From a virus: DNA of 35,178 nucleotides. This document shows, one piece after another, positions 1 through 7,610 of this stretch. Numbering within the stretch: position 1 is the first letter of the stretch; each line of letters begins with the position of its first letter. The notes beneath the pieces are model-generated. The model saw only the letters and a program-made list of their open reading frames with translations, was not told the DNA's origin and did not search any database. Made by a program: the position numbers and the translations under genes. Where the stretch lies: positions 1-35,178 of the IMG/VR virus record IMGVR_UViG_3300020182_000097, one strand, 5' to 3'.

Positions 1-39
1 ATGGATGTATTAGATGGTCATATCAATAAGGAAATATAG
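1..39 (+). CDS. 3' end of an unknown gene (partial)
   Basis: An open frame runs from the first base to a TAG that directly abuts the ATG of the next gene. Only about 12 codons are visible. Close stop-start packing is typical of phage late operons, so this is probably the tail of a gene beginning outside the window. The in-frame ATG at base 1 may be internal. No function can be assigned. Confidence 0.4.
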   Translation: MDVLDGHINKEI

Positions 40-567
40 ATGGCGATATTATCACCAGAGATGTATAAAAATGTTCCATCTGATAATTGCAGAATAGGGT
101 TATTTGATTATAATGATGCAGCAACAAGTATTACTCCTATCTCAGTTACAGGTGGCAGTACTTCTGTATTAACTAATGATGGGGCTGGAGCATTCACTAA
201 TAAAACTTATGCACCTGTAGGTGTTACAGATGTGTGGGATGCTACTACAGATAGTTTTGATTTCTCTCAATTAAAACTAGGAGATATCTTAGATATCCGA
301 TTAGACATAACGGTAACTACTGTTAGCCCTAATACAGACGTAGGTGTTTATATATCACTAGGGACTGGAGTAGGGGAATATAATGTAGTTCTTAAAACTA
401 CAGCTTATAAGAACTCAGGTTTACAATCCCCATTCAATTCTTACTCTAGTATTTATATGGGAAATACTAATACCCTGAATAATGGAGGCCAATTGATAAT
501 AGAGGCTGACAAGGATTGTACAGTAGTAGTTACTGGATGGTATTGTAAAGTTCTAATTAGAGGGTAA
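40..567 (+). CDS. Putative phage virion or tail-associated protein
   Basis: 175 residues, rich in Thr, Ser, Gly, Asn and Val, with no membrane segment and few charged residues. This composition is usual for beta-rich tail, fibre or decoration proteins. No enzymatic motif is visible. The start is preceded by an AAGGA ribosome site that lies in the end of the upstream frame. It is followed after 5 bases by another small beta-rich protein and then by membrane proteins of lysis type, so it sits at the end of the late operon. The virion role is inferred from composition and position only. Confidence 0.5.
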   Translation: MAILSPEMYKNVPSDNCRIGLFDYNDAATSITPISVTGGSTSVLTNDGAGAFTNKTYAPVGVTDVWDATTDSFDFSQLKLGDILDIRLDITVTTVSPNTDVGVYISLGTGVGEYNVVLKTTAYKNSGLQSPFNSYSSIYMGNTNTLNNGGQLIIEADKDCTVVVTGWYCKVLIRG

Positions 568-572
568 ATAAA

Positions 573-860
573 ATGGCAGCAACTATAGCAGATATAACTA
601 TTGGTCAAACATGGGTAGATGTGAATACAGTAAGTGGTATCACAGTAGGTGTGGCATTCTCTATTAGTAATAAGGGGAATGGAGAAATACTTGCAATAGA
701 ATCTACAACTACTCCAGCAGCAGATTCTAAAGATGGAATCCCTATTACTACTAATGAACAAGGATATGCAGAACGTTATATCCCTACTAATAGTTTAAAG
801 ATATGGTGCAAGGCTAGATCTTCTACTATTGGCTCTACAATAACTGTACAATTAGTATAA
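573..860 (+). CDS. Small putative structural (tail or decoration) protein
   Basis: 95 residues with alternating hydrophobic and polar residues, no helix-forming stretches and no Cys pair. It is predicted beta-rich and resembles an Ig-like or decoration domain in composition only. Sequence pieces such as GYAERYIPTNSLKIWCKA suggest a compact beta sandwich. It starts 5 bases after the previous stop and is probably translated from the same late message. Both proteins may belong to one virion substructure. No family is recognised with certainty. Confidence 0.5.
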   Translation: MAATIADITIGQTWVDVNTVSGITVGVAFSISNKGNGEILAIESTTTPAADSKDGIPITTNEQGYAERYIPTNSLKIWCKARSSTIGSTITVQLV

Positions 861-877
861 TAATAGATTATTAACGC

Positions 878-906
878 TTGACTTTATATCCTATATGTGA
901 TAGCAT
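878..906 (+). promoter_or_regulatory. Possible sigma70-like promoter before the lysis genes
   Basis: TTGACT at 878-883 is separated by 17 bases from TAGCAT at 901-906. The -35 box is good and the -10 box mediocre. AGTCAA at 911-916 is the inverted complement of the -35 box, so the stretch could also form a long weak hairpin. It lies in a 150-base gap between structural and membrane-protein genes, a plausible place for a lysis promoter. Confidence 0.35.
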
Positions 907-949
907 CAAGAGTCAAATTAATCAATAACTAACAAGAGAGAGTAAGTGT

Positions 950-1009
950 ATGTCAGGTCCAAGCTCAACACCACGTGAAAGTGCAGATAAACCTAAAGTG
1001 AGGAAGTAA
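950..1009 (+). CDS. Tiny ORF, 19-residue basic peptide
   Basis: ATG at 950 is preceded by AGAGAGAGTAAG and opens a 19-codon frame (MSGPSSTPRESADKPKVRK) ending 5 bases before the next gene. It is rich in Ser, Pro, Lys and Arg. It may be a real micro-protein or a translated leader coupling ribosomes to the downstream membrane protein. Nothing else supports expression. Confidence 0.3.
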   Translation: MSGPSSTPRESADKPKVRK

Positions 1010-1014
1010 TAATA

Positions 1015-1575
1015 ATGTTTGTTACTCTCTGGACTATTCTTATATGTATTTGCTTATACTATGCAGTGACCCATCCTACTAAACAAGGTGCTGGTATTAG
1101 CCTGTTATTCGTAGCAGCAGCAGTTGTACCTTATGTGGTAGGTAAGTTGATATATAATCTACCTATGCCCCAGATACACCTATTCAACTCTATGGCTGCA
1201 TTTACAGTAATAACTATCATAGCATGGTTAGAGGATTCTACCCTGAGAGATAGGGTAGTTTACTTCTCTATTGCAGAGGTAATGTTAAATATACTAGGAG
1301 CTGATAGTTGGTTTGAGTATCATTATATACACCTCAGTAATAGTATATTTGATAACACAGGTGTATCCTTAACTACACTATTAGGGGAGAATTGGATATA
1401 CAATACACTACTTATTCTATTCTATCTAGTAGCTATATACATTCTATATGATAAAGAAGATAGGGAACAGTATGTCGGAAATGGAGTATTACAGTTTATT
1501 GGTGATACAGTTCTTAATTCTAGTGTGTGCTTTAAAGGTATGGAGAAATGCTCAGAGAAACAGAAGGACTCGTAA
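1015..1575 (+). CDS. Polytopic membrane protein, lysis-region (holin-like candidate)
   Basis: 186 residues with about five hydrophobic segments, near residues 4-18, 26-46, 58-72, 83-96 and 128-146, and a charged C-terminal tail. It has no signal for secretion beyond the first segment and no enzymatic motif. It is larger than classical holins (usually 60-150 residues). It sits after virion genes and directly before a one-helix coiled-coil protein that overlaps it by 28 bases. This suggests a role in host membrane permeabilisation or lysis control, but an unrelated membrane function is possible. Confidence 0.5.
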   Translation: MFVTLWTILICICLYYAVTHPTKQGAGISLLFVAAAVVPYVVGKLIYNLPMPQIHLFNSMAAFTVITIIAWLEDSTLRDRVVYFSIAEVMLNILGADSWFEYHYIHLSNSIFDNTGVSLTTLLGENWIYNTLLILFYLVAIYILYDKEDREQYVGNGVLQFIGDTVLNSSVCFKGMEKCSEKQKDS

Positions 1576-1955
1576 GAGAAACAAATCTAATAGTAGGAGG
1601 AGGGTTAGGAGGTAGTGCAACGTTATTAACCCTCACACTAGCATTTGCTGCTCTGTTTGCAGTGCTAGGTATATTCCTAATGTGGAAACAGAATTGTAAG
1701 AGTAATGCACGTATTAAGAAAGAGTTAGATAAGAATAAGGAAGGAAGGGAAGCTTGCGAAGCTAGAGAGAAGAGAGCTAATAAAGTATTAGCAGAAGTCA
1801 GGGTTTCTTTAGATAAATGTGAGAAGAGAGGAGAGGAGCTTAATCAGCTTAACAAGGAATCTCAGCAGAAGATAAAAGATGCTATAGTAGCACAAGAAAC
1901 TATGTCTAAGATGTTACAGGATACATTCAGTAAGGTTATGGATAAAATGGATTAG
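1548..1955 (+). CDS. Membrane-anchored coiled-coil protein (i-spanin-like or antiholin-like)
   Basis: 135 residues. A short N-terminal tail and a Gly-rich stretch are followed by one strong membrane helix near residues 24-46. The remainder, about 48-135, is highly charged and heptad-like (KKELDKNKEGREACEARE and onward). A single N-terminal anchor plus a periplasmic coiled coil is the architecture of Rz-type inner-membrane spanins. No overlapping lipoprotein (o-spanin) frame was recognised. The start overlaps the upstream gene, with GGAG unusually close to the ATG. It is the last gene before the convergent terminator. Confidence 0.5.
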   Translation: MLRETEGLVRETNLIVGGGLGGSATLLTLTLAFAALFAVLGIFLMWKQNCKSNARIKKELDKNKEGREACEAREKRANKVLAEVRVSLDKCEKRGEELNQLNKESQQKIKDAIVAQETMSKMLQDTFSKVMDKMD

Positions 1956-2018
1956 GGCTGTGATAGCCCTTTAGGTTTATAATCTGGTTCTACTCTACCC
2001 CTCTGGGGTGGAATCGGA
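1955..2018. terminator. Convergent transcription terminator region
   Basis: Two hairpins lie between the rightward late genes and the leftward early operon. The first is GGGCT-GTGAT-AGCCC at 1955-1969, followed by TTTAGGTTTAT. The second has CTACCCC (1995-2001), a 3-base loop and GGGGTGG (2005-2011), and can be extended by AATC...GATT flanks (1981-2018). Both can fold on either strand, as expected where two transcripts meet. Confidence 0.7.
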
Positions 2019-2222
2019 TTATTCTACATCATACACATTATAGTAATCTAGCTCATATTCTCCATCTACGAAAGTTCTTCGTCCGTCAGTCAAATCTCCT
2101 GCATAGTCATCCCCTATTGCACCATCCAAATCTTTTGTTAAGGCTTCTGCATAATCATCCTCTAATTCCATTTCTACTTTATGCCATCTAGTTTCTGTTA
2201 CATACACTTCAATCTTCTTCAT
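2019..2222 (-). CDS. Small acidic protein, unknown
   Basis: 67 residues with many Asp, Glu and Tyr (pieces such as ELEDDYAEALTKDLDGAIGD). It is strongly acidic, with no membrane segment or metal motif. It is the last gene of the leftward early operon, with a good AGGAGAGGATT ribosome site. Small acidic early phage proteins are often inhibitors or DNA mimics of host factors, but nothing specific supports that here. Confidence 0.75.
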   Translation of the reverse strand: MKKIEVYVTETRWHKVEMELEDDYAEALTKDLDGAIGDDYAGDLTDGRRTFVDGEYELDYYNVYDVE

Positions 2223-2231
2223 AATCCTCTC

Positions 2232-2492
2232 CTATAAATAATTATCTACTATTGTAAAGTTACCACCAAATGCATCACTTAATGCATTGTTTATATTCTC
2301 TATATTAGACCACTTAGTAGCTGACTCTTTAACAACACAAGTGAAAGCATAACCTCTGTGATGTAACTTTAAATACTTACCAAATAACTTATGTTCTTTA
2401 ACTATGTACTTAATACCATAACCTGTTGCCACAGGATGTATAGTGAACTTATAACTATTATCACTAAGTCTAATTATCCTATCATTACTCAT
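2232..2492 (-). CDS. Unknown small basic phage protein
   Basis: 86 residues, basic and aromatic-rich, probably mixed alpha/beta. The start shares ATGA with the stop of the upstream gene, so it is translationally coupled, and GAGGGGATG supplies a ribosome site. No family recognised. Confidence 0.7.
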   Translation of the reverse strand: MSNDRIIRLSDNSYKFTIHPVATGYGIKYIVKEHKLFGKYLKLHHRGYAFTCVVKESATKWSNIENINNALSDAFGGNFTIVDNYL

Positions 2493-2926
2493 CGTTTCAT
2501 CCCCTCTCGCACAATATCTTTAGTCAGATAATGAAAGGCATCGTCACTTCGATTACCACTCTGTAGCCACTTCTTATCTAATCTCTCTGTACCTAATACA
2601 ATAGGGCCACACTTCATCTTACCTTGCCATGTATAACAGCAGATATCTATAATCCACTTAGAACCAATCGTATCAAATCCAGCATTGAATAATATCTTAT
2701 CTATCTCTGGGTGATCTACATCTACTAATTCTAATGGTAATTGTCTAGGCACTTTAATACCTCTACGAAATGTCCTCACTTCCTTCTCTATAGCTAATCG
2801 TTTATTAACTAATGTGAAGGCTTCCTCTGCTGTATGGTCTCCTGTCTCCATAATCTGATTAAATAATTCTTTCTTAAATGACTCTTCATTATCTACCACA
2901 AGTGTTAACTCCGCTACTGCTGTCAT
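2489..2926 (-). CDS. Unknown phage early protein
   Basis: 145 residues, predicted soluble. The N-terminal third is helical and acidic. The middle carries a hydrophobic core with ICCYTWQGKMKCGPIVLG, which has three Cys but no clear zinc ligand spacing. The C-terminus is basic. It overlaps the following gene by 4 bases. No recognisable family or active site. Confidence 0.7.
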   Translation of the reverse strand: MTAVAELTLVVDNEESFKKELFNQIMETGDHTAEEAFTLVNKRLAIEKEVRTFRRGIKVPRQLPLELVDVDHPEIDKILFNAGFDTIGSKWIIDICCYTWQGKMKCGPIVLGTERLDKKWLQSGNRSDDAFHYLTKDIVREGMKR

Positions 2927-2953
2927 ATTATTGTTTCTTATGTTATAGGATTA

Positions 2954-3133
2954 TTAATTTATTTTAAATTCGGTATATTCTTTCTTGATATCTCTAGTCA
3001 TATCTCCCATTATAGCATACATAGAAACAACTATGTTTCTATCATAATCTACATCTAATGTAGCTCCATGTTTAAGTAACAACTCCTTTAAATCCTTCCT
3101 AAACTCTGCTTCACGTTCTGCTGCTGTAATCAT
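2954..3133 (-). CDS. Small helical protein, unknown
   Basis: 59 residues from the ATG at 3133, which has AAGGACTGAAT upstream. A GTG 15 bases further upstream would extend it but lies within the preceding gene. The N-terminal half is a charged amphipathic helix (AAEREAEFRKDLKELLLK) and the rest is short beta-like sequence. No function recognised. Confidence 0.65.
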   Translation of the reverse strand: MITAAEREAEFRKDLKELLLKHGATLDVDYDRNIVVSMYAIMGDMTRDIKKEYTEFKIN

Positions 3134-3135
3134 AT

Positions 3136-3315
3136 TCAGTCCTTCCACTCAAAATTTAAGCTTGTTTCCAAGGTACTAGCATATTTGTATACTTTTACTT
3201 CCCCTATATAATTATTAGCTACAATTATATCCTCCAATTCCTTCAAGGTTTTTGCTTCTGCTCTTATACAAGGTGTCCTTTCTCTATTATCAATAGCTAT
3301 ATATTTACAAGTCAT
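3136..3315 (-). CDS. 59-residue protein, paralogue of its upstream neighbour
   Basis: This frame was found by translating the 190-base gap between its neighbours: ATG at 3315 with GAGGGTTATAAG upstream, TGA at 3136-3138. It resembles the gene at 3340-3531: both begin M-x-x-KY-I, have an acidic helix in the middle (KTLKELEDII against GTKEAIEEFI) and share VYK...S..ET near the C-terminus. This looks like an old tandem duplication. Function unknown. Confidence 0.7.
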   Translation of the reverse strand: MTCKYIAIDNRERTPCIRAEAKTLKELEDIIVANNYIGEVKVYKYASTLETSLNFEWKD

Positions 3316-3339
3316 CTTATAACCCTCTATCTGCTATAA

Positions 3340-3531
3340 TCACGCGTCACCTTCCCAGTTAATAGTAGCAACAGTTTCCACATTTGAAATATGCTTATAT
3401 ACCCCGTAGTATGTATAAGATGGGTGATCCTTAATAAACTCTTCTATAGCTTCCTTAGTTCCTACCTTAATACTACTACCTGTAGCAAAAGGGAGATTAT
3501 GTCTATAAGATATTAGGTATTTATCATTCAT
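3340..3531 (-). CDS. 63-residue protein, member of a tandem paralogue pair
   Basis: Small alpha/beta protein: a beta-like N-terminus, a helix near residues 25-36 and a Tyr-rich C-terminal strand (YTYYGVYKHISNVET). It is related to the adjacent 59-residue protein at 3136-3315. The ATG overlaps the stop of the upstream gene by 4 bases. No function can be assigned. Confidence 0.7.
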   Translation of the reverse strand: MNDKYLISYRHNLPFATGSSIKVGTKEAIEEFIKDHPSYTYYGVYKHISNVETVATINWEGDA

Positions 3532-3923
3532 ACATCTAATGCCTCTAAGTCTTTAGTTAATTTCTCCATCTCTTTCTGAATACGTTCTTTCTCTAATTGC
3601 TTAGAGGGTTTAGATGGCTTAATACGATACTTCTCATTAGGATACCAATTTGGGCTAGATACTGTGAACCAACCCATGGATGACGGTGCTTCAATCTCAG
3701 CTCCATTTGCCCATGCAATAATTAAGTCCCTGTGTTTATGAGGTGTTCCTGTTAGGTATTCTAATTCATTATATTCCACATAGCCCTCTCCTTCTAGCTT
3801 ATAGTTATTGTAACAGCCATTAAACTCATCTATTCTAATAACCTCATCGATCCTCCCCATATACATAACCCTATCTCCTACTTCAATAACCTTATCTGTA
3901 CCTTCATACTTCTCATTATTCAT
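3528..3923 (-). CDS. Conserved phage protein with WANGAEIE motif
   Basis: 131 residues. The N-terminal part (about 10-60) looks like a small beta-barrel (VIEVGDRVMYMGRIDEVI). The middle carries HRDLIIAWANGAEIEAP and later W...P.WYPNEKYRIKP, a pattern I recall from many phage and prophage hypothetical proteins. The C-terminus is a charged coiled helix. The GGAG ribosome site lies inside the adjoining intergenic repeat (3931-4037), so that repeat also supplies its translation signal. Function unknown. Confidence 0.75.
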   Translation of the reverse strand: MNNEKYEGTDKVIEVGDRVMYMGRIDEVIRIDEFNGCYNNYKLEGEGYVEYNELEYLTGTPHKHRDLIIAWANGAEIEAPSSMGWFTVSSPNWYPNEKYRIKPSKPSKQLEKERIQKEMEKLTKDLEALDV

Positions 3924-3930
3924 TCTACAA

Positions 3931-4037
3931 GCTCCTGTAAGCCTCTATACGGCTATCTAATATCACCCCTAGCTACCCTACCTCTTTAAGCTAAAAAGCT
4001 CTTAGAATGGAATGCAGGGCGTTCTAGGGGTATGTTT
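3931..4037 (+). repeat. Intergenic structured repeat, copy 1
   Basis: A GC-richer intergenic stretch about 107 bases long that aligns with 6614-6720. Shared blocks are GCTCYTGTAAGCCTCT at the left, CTACCCTAC in the middle, CTTAGRATGGA, and TAGGGGYATGTTT at the right. ACCCCTAG (3965-3972) and CTAGGGGT (4024-4031) can pair over a long loop holding AGCTAAAAAGCT. Orientation is given as + arbitrarily. A third copy at 25120-25222 is inverted. Confidence 0.7.
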
Positions 4038-4042
4038 ATACA

Positions 4043-4267
4043 CTATTTCCTAAATAACAGTTTATTATCTTCTATATACTTATCCATAGTGTAGATTAAA
4101 TTCAATATGAATACTACAAAGGCAAGAGGCCAATACATTATAATAAGTAGTATCAAAAACCACTCTTCTCTAATTAAATAACTCAGATTCTTATACCTCA
4201 AGTAACTGGTATAAAGTAGAGATATAATTAATCCTATTAGTAAATAGGATGTTTCTACAGTAATCAT
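4043..4267 (-). CDS. Small membrane protein
   Basis: 74 residues with two hydrophobic helices (about 5-24 and 35-62) joined by a short basic loop and ended by a charged tail. It is likely a two-pass inner-membrane protein of the early phase. The start overlaps the upstream stop by 4 bases. Its stop abuts the first intergenic repeat. No family recognised. Confidence 0.7.
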   Translation of the reverse strand: MITVETSYLLIGLIISLLYTSYLRYKNLSYLIREEWFLILLIIMYWPLAFVVFILNLIYTMDKYIEDNKLLFRK

Positions 4268-4782
4268 AATAAAGGTTTAGCAACTTCAATTAAGTCACGA
4301 TAAGCTTCTAAGAATCCATCTCGTGTTTCTGCATCTTTGAATGCTAAGAAGTGTTGAGTTATGTTTTCACCCTCATAACAATCTAAAATCCCTGATGTAT
4401 TACAATAAATAATATACTTGGTAGTATAATCAGCAGTCCAAGCTGGCTTCCAATCGCCATTCACATAATCACGTAATTGAGCTAATTGTGATAAGGCTAA
4501 GGATGCCTCTGCTAGCTCTTTAGTAGGCCATACATTCTTGTCACAAGGGTCTAGTAGTAGACTACCAGCATCAAAGGATATACTATCTAACTCACTACTG
4601 TCATCTACATACCACCCCTTAATCTGCCCTAGCTCTTCCCACTTAGGGAACTTAGGTTTATAAGGATTACTTGTTTGGCAGATTTGCTCACCCAATCTGT
4701 CGGCAACTAGACTTGCAAGGTAGTCTAATGAGTATTCTCCGGCTAATAGTTTAATACTATTCATCTTACTCTCCCAATTCAT
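4264..4782 (-). CDS. Conserved phage hypothetical protein
   Basis: 172 residues. The middle has a GWYVDD turn, then WPTKELAEASLALSQLAQLR (helix), NGDWKPAW.ADYTTKY and a C-terminal FLAFKDAETRDGFLEAYRDL with EVAKPLL at the end. I recall this ordered set of motifs from phage and prophage proteins of unknown role in several bacterial phyla. A methionine 7 codons into the protein is an alternative start. It overlaps the upstream gene by 17 bases. Confidence 0.75.
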   Translation of the reverse strand: MNWESKMNSIKLLAGEYSLDYLASLVADRLGEQICQTSNPYKPKFPKWEELGQIKGWYVDDSSELDSISFDAGSLLLDPCDKNVWPTKELAEASLALSQLAQLRDYVNGDWKPAWTADYTTKYIIYCNTSGILDCYEGENITQHFLAFKDAETRDGFLEAYRDLIEVAKPLL

Positions 4783-4999
4783 TTAATGTGGTTATGTAAC
4801 ATATCTCACTCTTGAAACGTCTGTAGATTAGGCCACCATATAATACTTCAAATACATTATTACCTGACATCTTGTATTCTTCTGTAGGTGGTAATTTGCT
4901 GACCTGTCCCATTAATAAGTCCATACTTTCGTCCTCTGCAAAGACAACACTATCTCCCACCTTCACCTCTGTACCAATACAATCATAATACTTAGTCAT
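4766..4999 (-). CDS. Small SH3-like beta-barrel protein
   Basis: 77 residues with the opening IGTEVKVGDSVVFAED, then a loop and strands ending in ICYITTLNEL. The K-V-G-D-x-V-x-F/Y pattern is common in small phage proteins with an SH3-like or KOW-like barrel. The function is unknown. It lies one base from the upstream stop. Confidence 0.7.
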   Translation of the reverse strand: MTKYYDCIGTEVKVGDSVVFAEDESMDLLMGQVSKLPPTEEYKMSGNNVFEVLYGGLIYRRFKSEICYITTLNELGE

Positions 5000-5000
5000 A

Positions 5001-5225
5001 TTACATCCTCACTATATATTTTAAATAGGCTATCATAATACCATCTTTAATCTTATTATACAAGCTGTAAATACGATAGGATATAACTAACTTCTTAAAC
5101 TCCCATGTATGACTGTATCGCTTAATCAACTTATCCTCTGGCAAGTTCTCCTTTGTATTCATATAGTGTTTCATATATGTATTTAGTATTACATAACACC
5201 TTTCTTTATCACTCTTAAACTTCAC
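5001..5225 (-). CDS. Small basic protein, unknown
   Basis: 74 residues, strongly basic with many Lys and Tyr, predicted helical, no membrane segment. It overlaps the upstream kinase gene by 11 bases. Basic charge would suit nucleic-acid contact but no motif is seen. Confidence 0.65.
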   Translation of the reverse strand: MKFKSDKERCYVILNTYMKHYMNTKENLPEDKLIKRYSHTWEFKKLVISYRIYSLYNKIKDGIMIAYLKYIVRM

Positions 5226-5871
5226 TCTCTATCCACTCCAATATCTCCTCTACAATTTCATCTATTGTGCCATCATTAGTTGTATTAAGCAAGTGTATAT
5301 TGCCATAAGCTTGTAACCAATCCCTACTATCTCCTAAGAAGTCTTTCTTATCACCTCTAGTGAATTGTACAATATATACATTCTCTTCTCCTACGACATC
5401 TACAATGGGCGATAGTTCCTCTTGGAAACCTCCATCACTAAATACACTACCACCTACATCTTCTTTAATAGAACTAGCAGCAGCTAATCCAAAGTACTTA
5501 TCTCCAAACCTAGGCTTAATTACAACCTCAGATACATATATTAATGCCTCTCTAGGAGAGATAGGAACATTATAATTAGCATCTATTGTAAATGCTCTAT
5601 TAGATTTAGTTAGAGCTGTAATCTTATGAAACTCTATACTTGGTATGGCTAATGTTGCAACAGGTTCTTCTTTTAATACTCGATGATTAGCTGCATATAT
5701 GAAGGTAGCCAAGTCCCAGTTAAATAATGTAGCTGTACACTCATATAATTTATCTTTGAATCGTCTATGTTTAACTTCTTTTAGCTTACTGCAAATAGCA
5801 TCAGCAATAGTATCCTTCCCGCTGTCCTTGGGGGAGTTTAGTATAATTACTTTGCCTGATAGATTAGTCAT
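5215..5871 (-). CDS. Deoxynucleoside monophosphate kinase-like P-loop protein
   Basis: 218 residues from the ATG at 5871. Residues around 8-20 read IILNSPKDSGKDTIADAI, a P-loop of the form found in T4 gp1 and T5 dNMP kinases (SGKDT instead of GKS/T). Family members phosphorylate dNMPs to dNDPs to feed phage DNA synthesis. The rest has the expected alternating alpha/beta pattern, with an Arg region and a late VYIVQFTRGDKKDFLGDSRDW segment. The ATG overlaps the upstream stop by 8 bases and has GGAG upstream. A longer frame from 5907 would overlap the upstream gene heavily. The substrate range cannot be read from sequence. Confidence 0.75.
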   Translation of the reverse strand: MTNLSGKVIILNSPKDSGKDTIADAICSKLKEVKHRRFKDKLYECTATLFNWDLATFIYAANHRVLKEEPVATLAIPSIEFHKITALTKSNRAFTIDANYNVPISPREALIYVSEVVIKPRFGDKYFGLAAASSIKEDVGGSVFSDGGFQEELSPIVDVVGEENVYIVQFTRGDKKDFLGDSRDWLQAYGNIHLLNTTNDGTIDEIVEEILEWIESEV

Positions 5872-6223
5872 AGTATATAACACTCCCGTCCTTTCTAAAC
5901 AAATCACTATTTAAAGGATACCTATCTACTATTAAACTCATATCAGATGTCCTAAACTTGTAATCATAAGCTCTATCATCCAGAACCTTGTCTAATAAAT
6001 GATGCAATTGATTTATAGTATAAGAAGACCCCCTTCCTTCTTTTATTCCATAATTTCTTAAATATACTCTTTGCCCTAATCTAGTAACAGCTTCATCTAT
6101 TAAGGTTAATAAGACTAAAGTAGTTCTACCTGATGCTCTATCTTTCATTTTATTACTATACAACCACTTAATACTCTCAAAGTGTTTCGCTTGTTCTTTT
6201 GTTAATGTAATACCTTTAGTCAT
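5864..6223 (-). CDS. Unknown phage protein with Arg/Thr-rich loop
   Basis: 119 residues from the ATG at 6223 (a GTG two codons upstream is the alternative). A helical N-terminus is followed by KDRASGRTTLVLLTLIDEAV, a loop reminiscent of a P-loop but lacking the Lys-Ser/Thr of Walker A. The middle has INQLHHLLDKVLDD. I recall this SGRTT pattern from other phage hypotheticals, without a known function. It is coupled to the kinase gene by overlap. Confidence 0.65.
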   Translation of the reverse strand: MTKGITLTKEQAKHFESIKWLYSNKMKDRASGRTTLVLLTLIDEAVTRLGQRVYLRNYGIKEGRGSSYTINQLHHLLDKVLDDRAYDYKFRTSDMSLIVDRYPLNSDLFRKDGSVIYYD

Positions 6224-6225
6224 AA

Positions 6226-6585
6226 TCACTTACCCCGTTTAACTGGCTTCTTCTTAACTAATGTAGTCTTACTAGGCTCACCCTCTTTAATCTCTAGGTT
6301 TAGATGATCCATTAGAAGATTGATACGTTGGTGTACTGATTTATCTGGCTTATGAAAACTTGTACGACCAGAGTAAGTACTGGTAACTGTATCATAACCT
6401 AATTGCTTTTTTAACTCCCTATTTACTTCATGCAGGCCAGTGCTACTATTAGCTAAGGCATCCCTATGGTTATCATCATATTTTTCAAATTTAACATCAG
6501 CCTCCCTAATCTCGGCTTTCATCATACACATTACAATAAACATAATTACTATACATACTACCAGCCCAATCTCAATTCCACTCAT
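6226..6585 (-). CDS. Single-pass membrane protein with charged cytoplasmic tail
   Basis: 119 residues: one membrane helix at about 5-23 (GLVVCIVIMFIVMCMMK), then a long charged region with helical propensity and a Lys-rich C-terminus (KKKPVKRGK). The N-out, C-in topology is suggested by the positive tail. AAGAGGAATAAATT precedes the ATG. The first gene after repeat copy 2. Function unknown. Confidence 0.7.
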   Translation of the reverse strand: MSGIEIGLVVCIVIMFIVMCMMKAEIREADVKFEKYDDNHRDALANSSTGLHEVNRELKKQLGYDTVTSTYSGRTSFHKPDKSVHQRINLLMDHLNLEIKEGEPSKTTLVKKKPVKRGK

Positions 6586-6613
6586 AATTTATTCCTCTTA
6601 ATTAATGTTATAT

Positions 6614-6720
6614 GCTCTTGTAAGCCTCTCTAAGCCACTCTTATTTATACCTTAACTACCCTACTACTAAACGTCAAACGTTGCTTAGGATGGAGATATG
6701 GAGCTTGTAGGGGCATGTTT
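6614..6720 (+). repeat. Intergenic structured repeat, copy 2
   Basis: Aligns end to end with 3931-4037 at roughly two thirds identity by eye, with an inner hairpin AACGT-CAA-ACGTT in place of the other copy's AGCT hairpin. On the - strand TTGACG followed 22 bases later by TATAAA is seen, but the spacing is too long for a normal promoter. Its right end touches the stop of the upstream - strand gene. Confidence 0.7.
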
Positions 6721-6986
6721 TAATCCCGTTTAAACTTGATCTCTTTGGCTAGTATGTTGAATAATACTTTACAAGGTTCCTCCAATAGAGTACATAATAC
6801 TAGGAGTATTATAATAGATAGACCTAATGGGTATAGAAGCGCAGCTCCTAATAATATAGACCAACATTCTCCATCATAATCTCTGGGTTCCTTACTATCT
6901 AATACCCTGTTGAGGATTATCCACAGCCATAACGTTATTAAACTAGGTAGTAGCCAGAATAGTAATAACCCATCTACTGTACTCAT
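6720..6986 (-). CDS. Small membrane protein
   Basis: 88 residues with two hydrophobic stretches (about 5-26 and 43-68) separated by an acidic loop. Likely two-pass with both ends cytoplasmic, judged from the basic C-terminus (KEIKFKRD). No family recognised. Confidence 0.7.
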   Translation of the reverse strand: MSTVDGLLLFWLLPSLITLWLWIILNRVLDSKEPRDYDGECWSILLGAALLYPLGLSIIILLVLCTLLEEPCKVLFNILAKEIKFKRD

Positions 6987-6998
6987 AACCTCACTCCT

Positions 6999-7610
6999 CT
7001 ATAATTTATTAATAAACTCTTCAATTTCAACCCAATCATTACTAATCAAACTTACATGTCCTAATTCTACACTCTGTTCATACACTGTGTCAAACTTTAT
7101 CTTACAGTAAGCATCCATTATATTCAAATGATTATGCCTATCATCTATAAACACATCACAATTAACATAATGTTTCTCTTGAGTAGCAATAAATCCATCC
7201 ATGAAAGGAAAGTGACGTTTAAGCCAATTTACCTTACTCTTATGATGATTACCCTTAACATGTGATACAAATACAATCTCCCATCCTTGGGAAGATAATG
7301 ACTGTAGGCATTGTACACTATTCTTAATAGGTTGTATAGTCCTACCTTGTATTTGCTTAGTAATATATAAAGGAGTTTCTTCTGGCCTCTCATCGTATAT
7401 ATCAGATAATCTCCAGAAGTCCATACTATCTAAGTGATTAGGTAGATCGAAGTAAGATCCTAAGTCATAGTTTAATAGCTCTGTACTGCTCCCTTTAGGC
7501 ATACATAATCCATCACCATTTCTAGAGACTTGTTGTAACCAATTCCAGTGGCTTATGTCACTGTCTGCCACTGTTAAGTCTATATCTACTCCAATAATAC
7601 CTTTACTCAT
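6999..7610 (-). CDS. HAD-superfamily 5'-nucleotidase-like phosphatase
   Basis: 203 residues. HAD motif I is at residues 7-13 (GVDIDLTVADSD: Asp-x-Asp-x-Thr). Motif II is probably the Ser in EIVFVSHVKG, a basic helix follows (HHKSKVNWLKRH), and motif IV is CDVFIDDRHNH. This set fits 5'(3')-deoxyribonucleotidase-like enzymes that remove phosphate from nucleotides. Phage copies are found beside nucleotide-metabolism genes, as here (dNMP kinase and MazG-like). The first Asp is the expected phospho-acceptor. The substrate is inferred. Confidence 0.8.
   Translation of the reverse strand: MSKGIIGVDIDLTVADSDISHWNWLQQVSRNGDGLCMPKGSSTELLNYDLGSYFDLPNHLDSMDFWRLSDIYDERPEETPLYITKQIQGRTIQPIKNSVQCLQSLSSQGWEIVFVSHVKGNHHKSKVNWLKRHFPFMDGFIATQEKHYVNCDVFIDDRHNHLNIMDAYCKIKFDTVYEQSVELGHVSLISNDWVEIEEFINKL

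Noticed and set aside
3935-4035. tRNA-like cloverleaf in repeat copy 1 (ACCCCTAG paired with CTAGGGGT)
   Set aside because: No D-loop or T-loop consensus, no anticodon arm of the right size, and the inner part is not conserved with the other copies.
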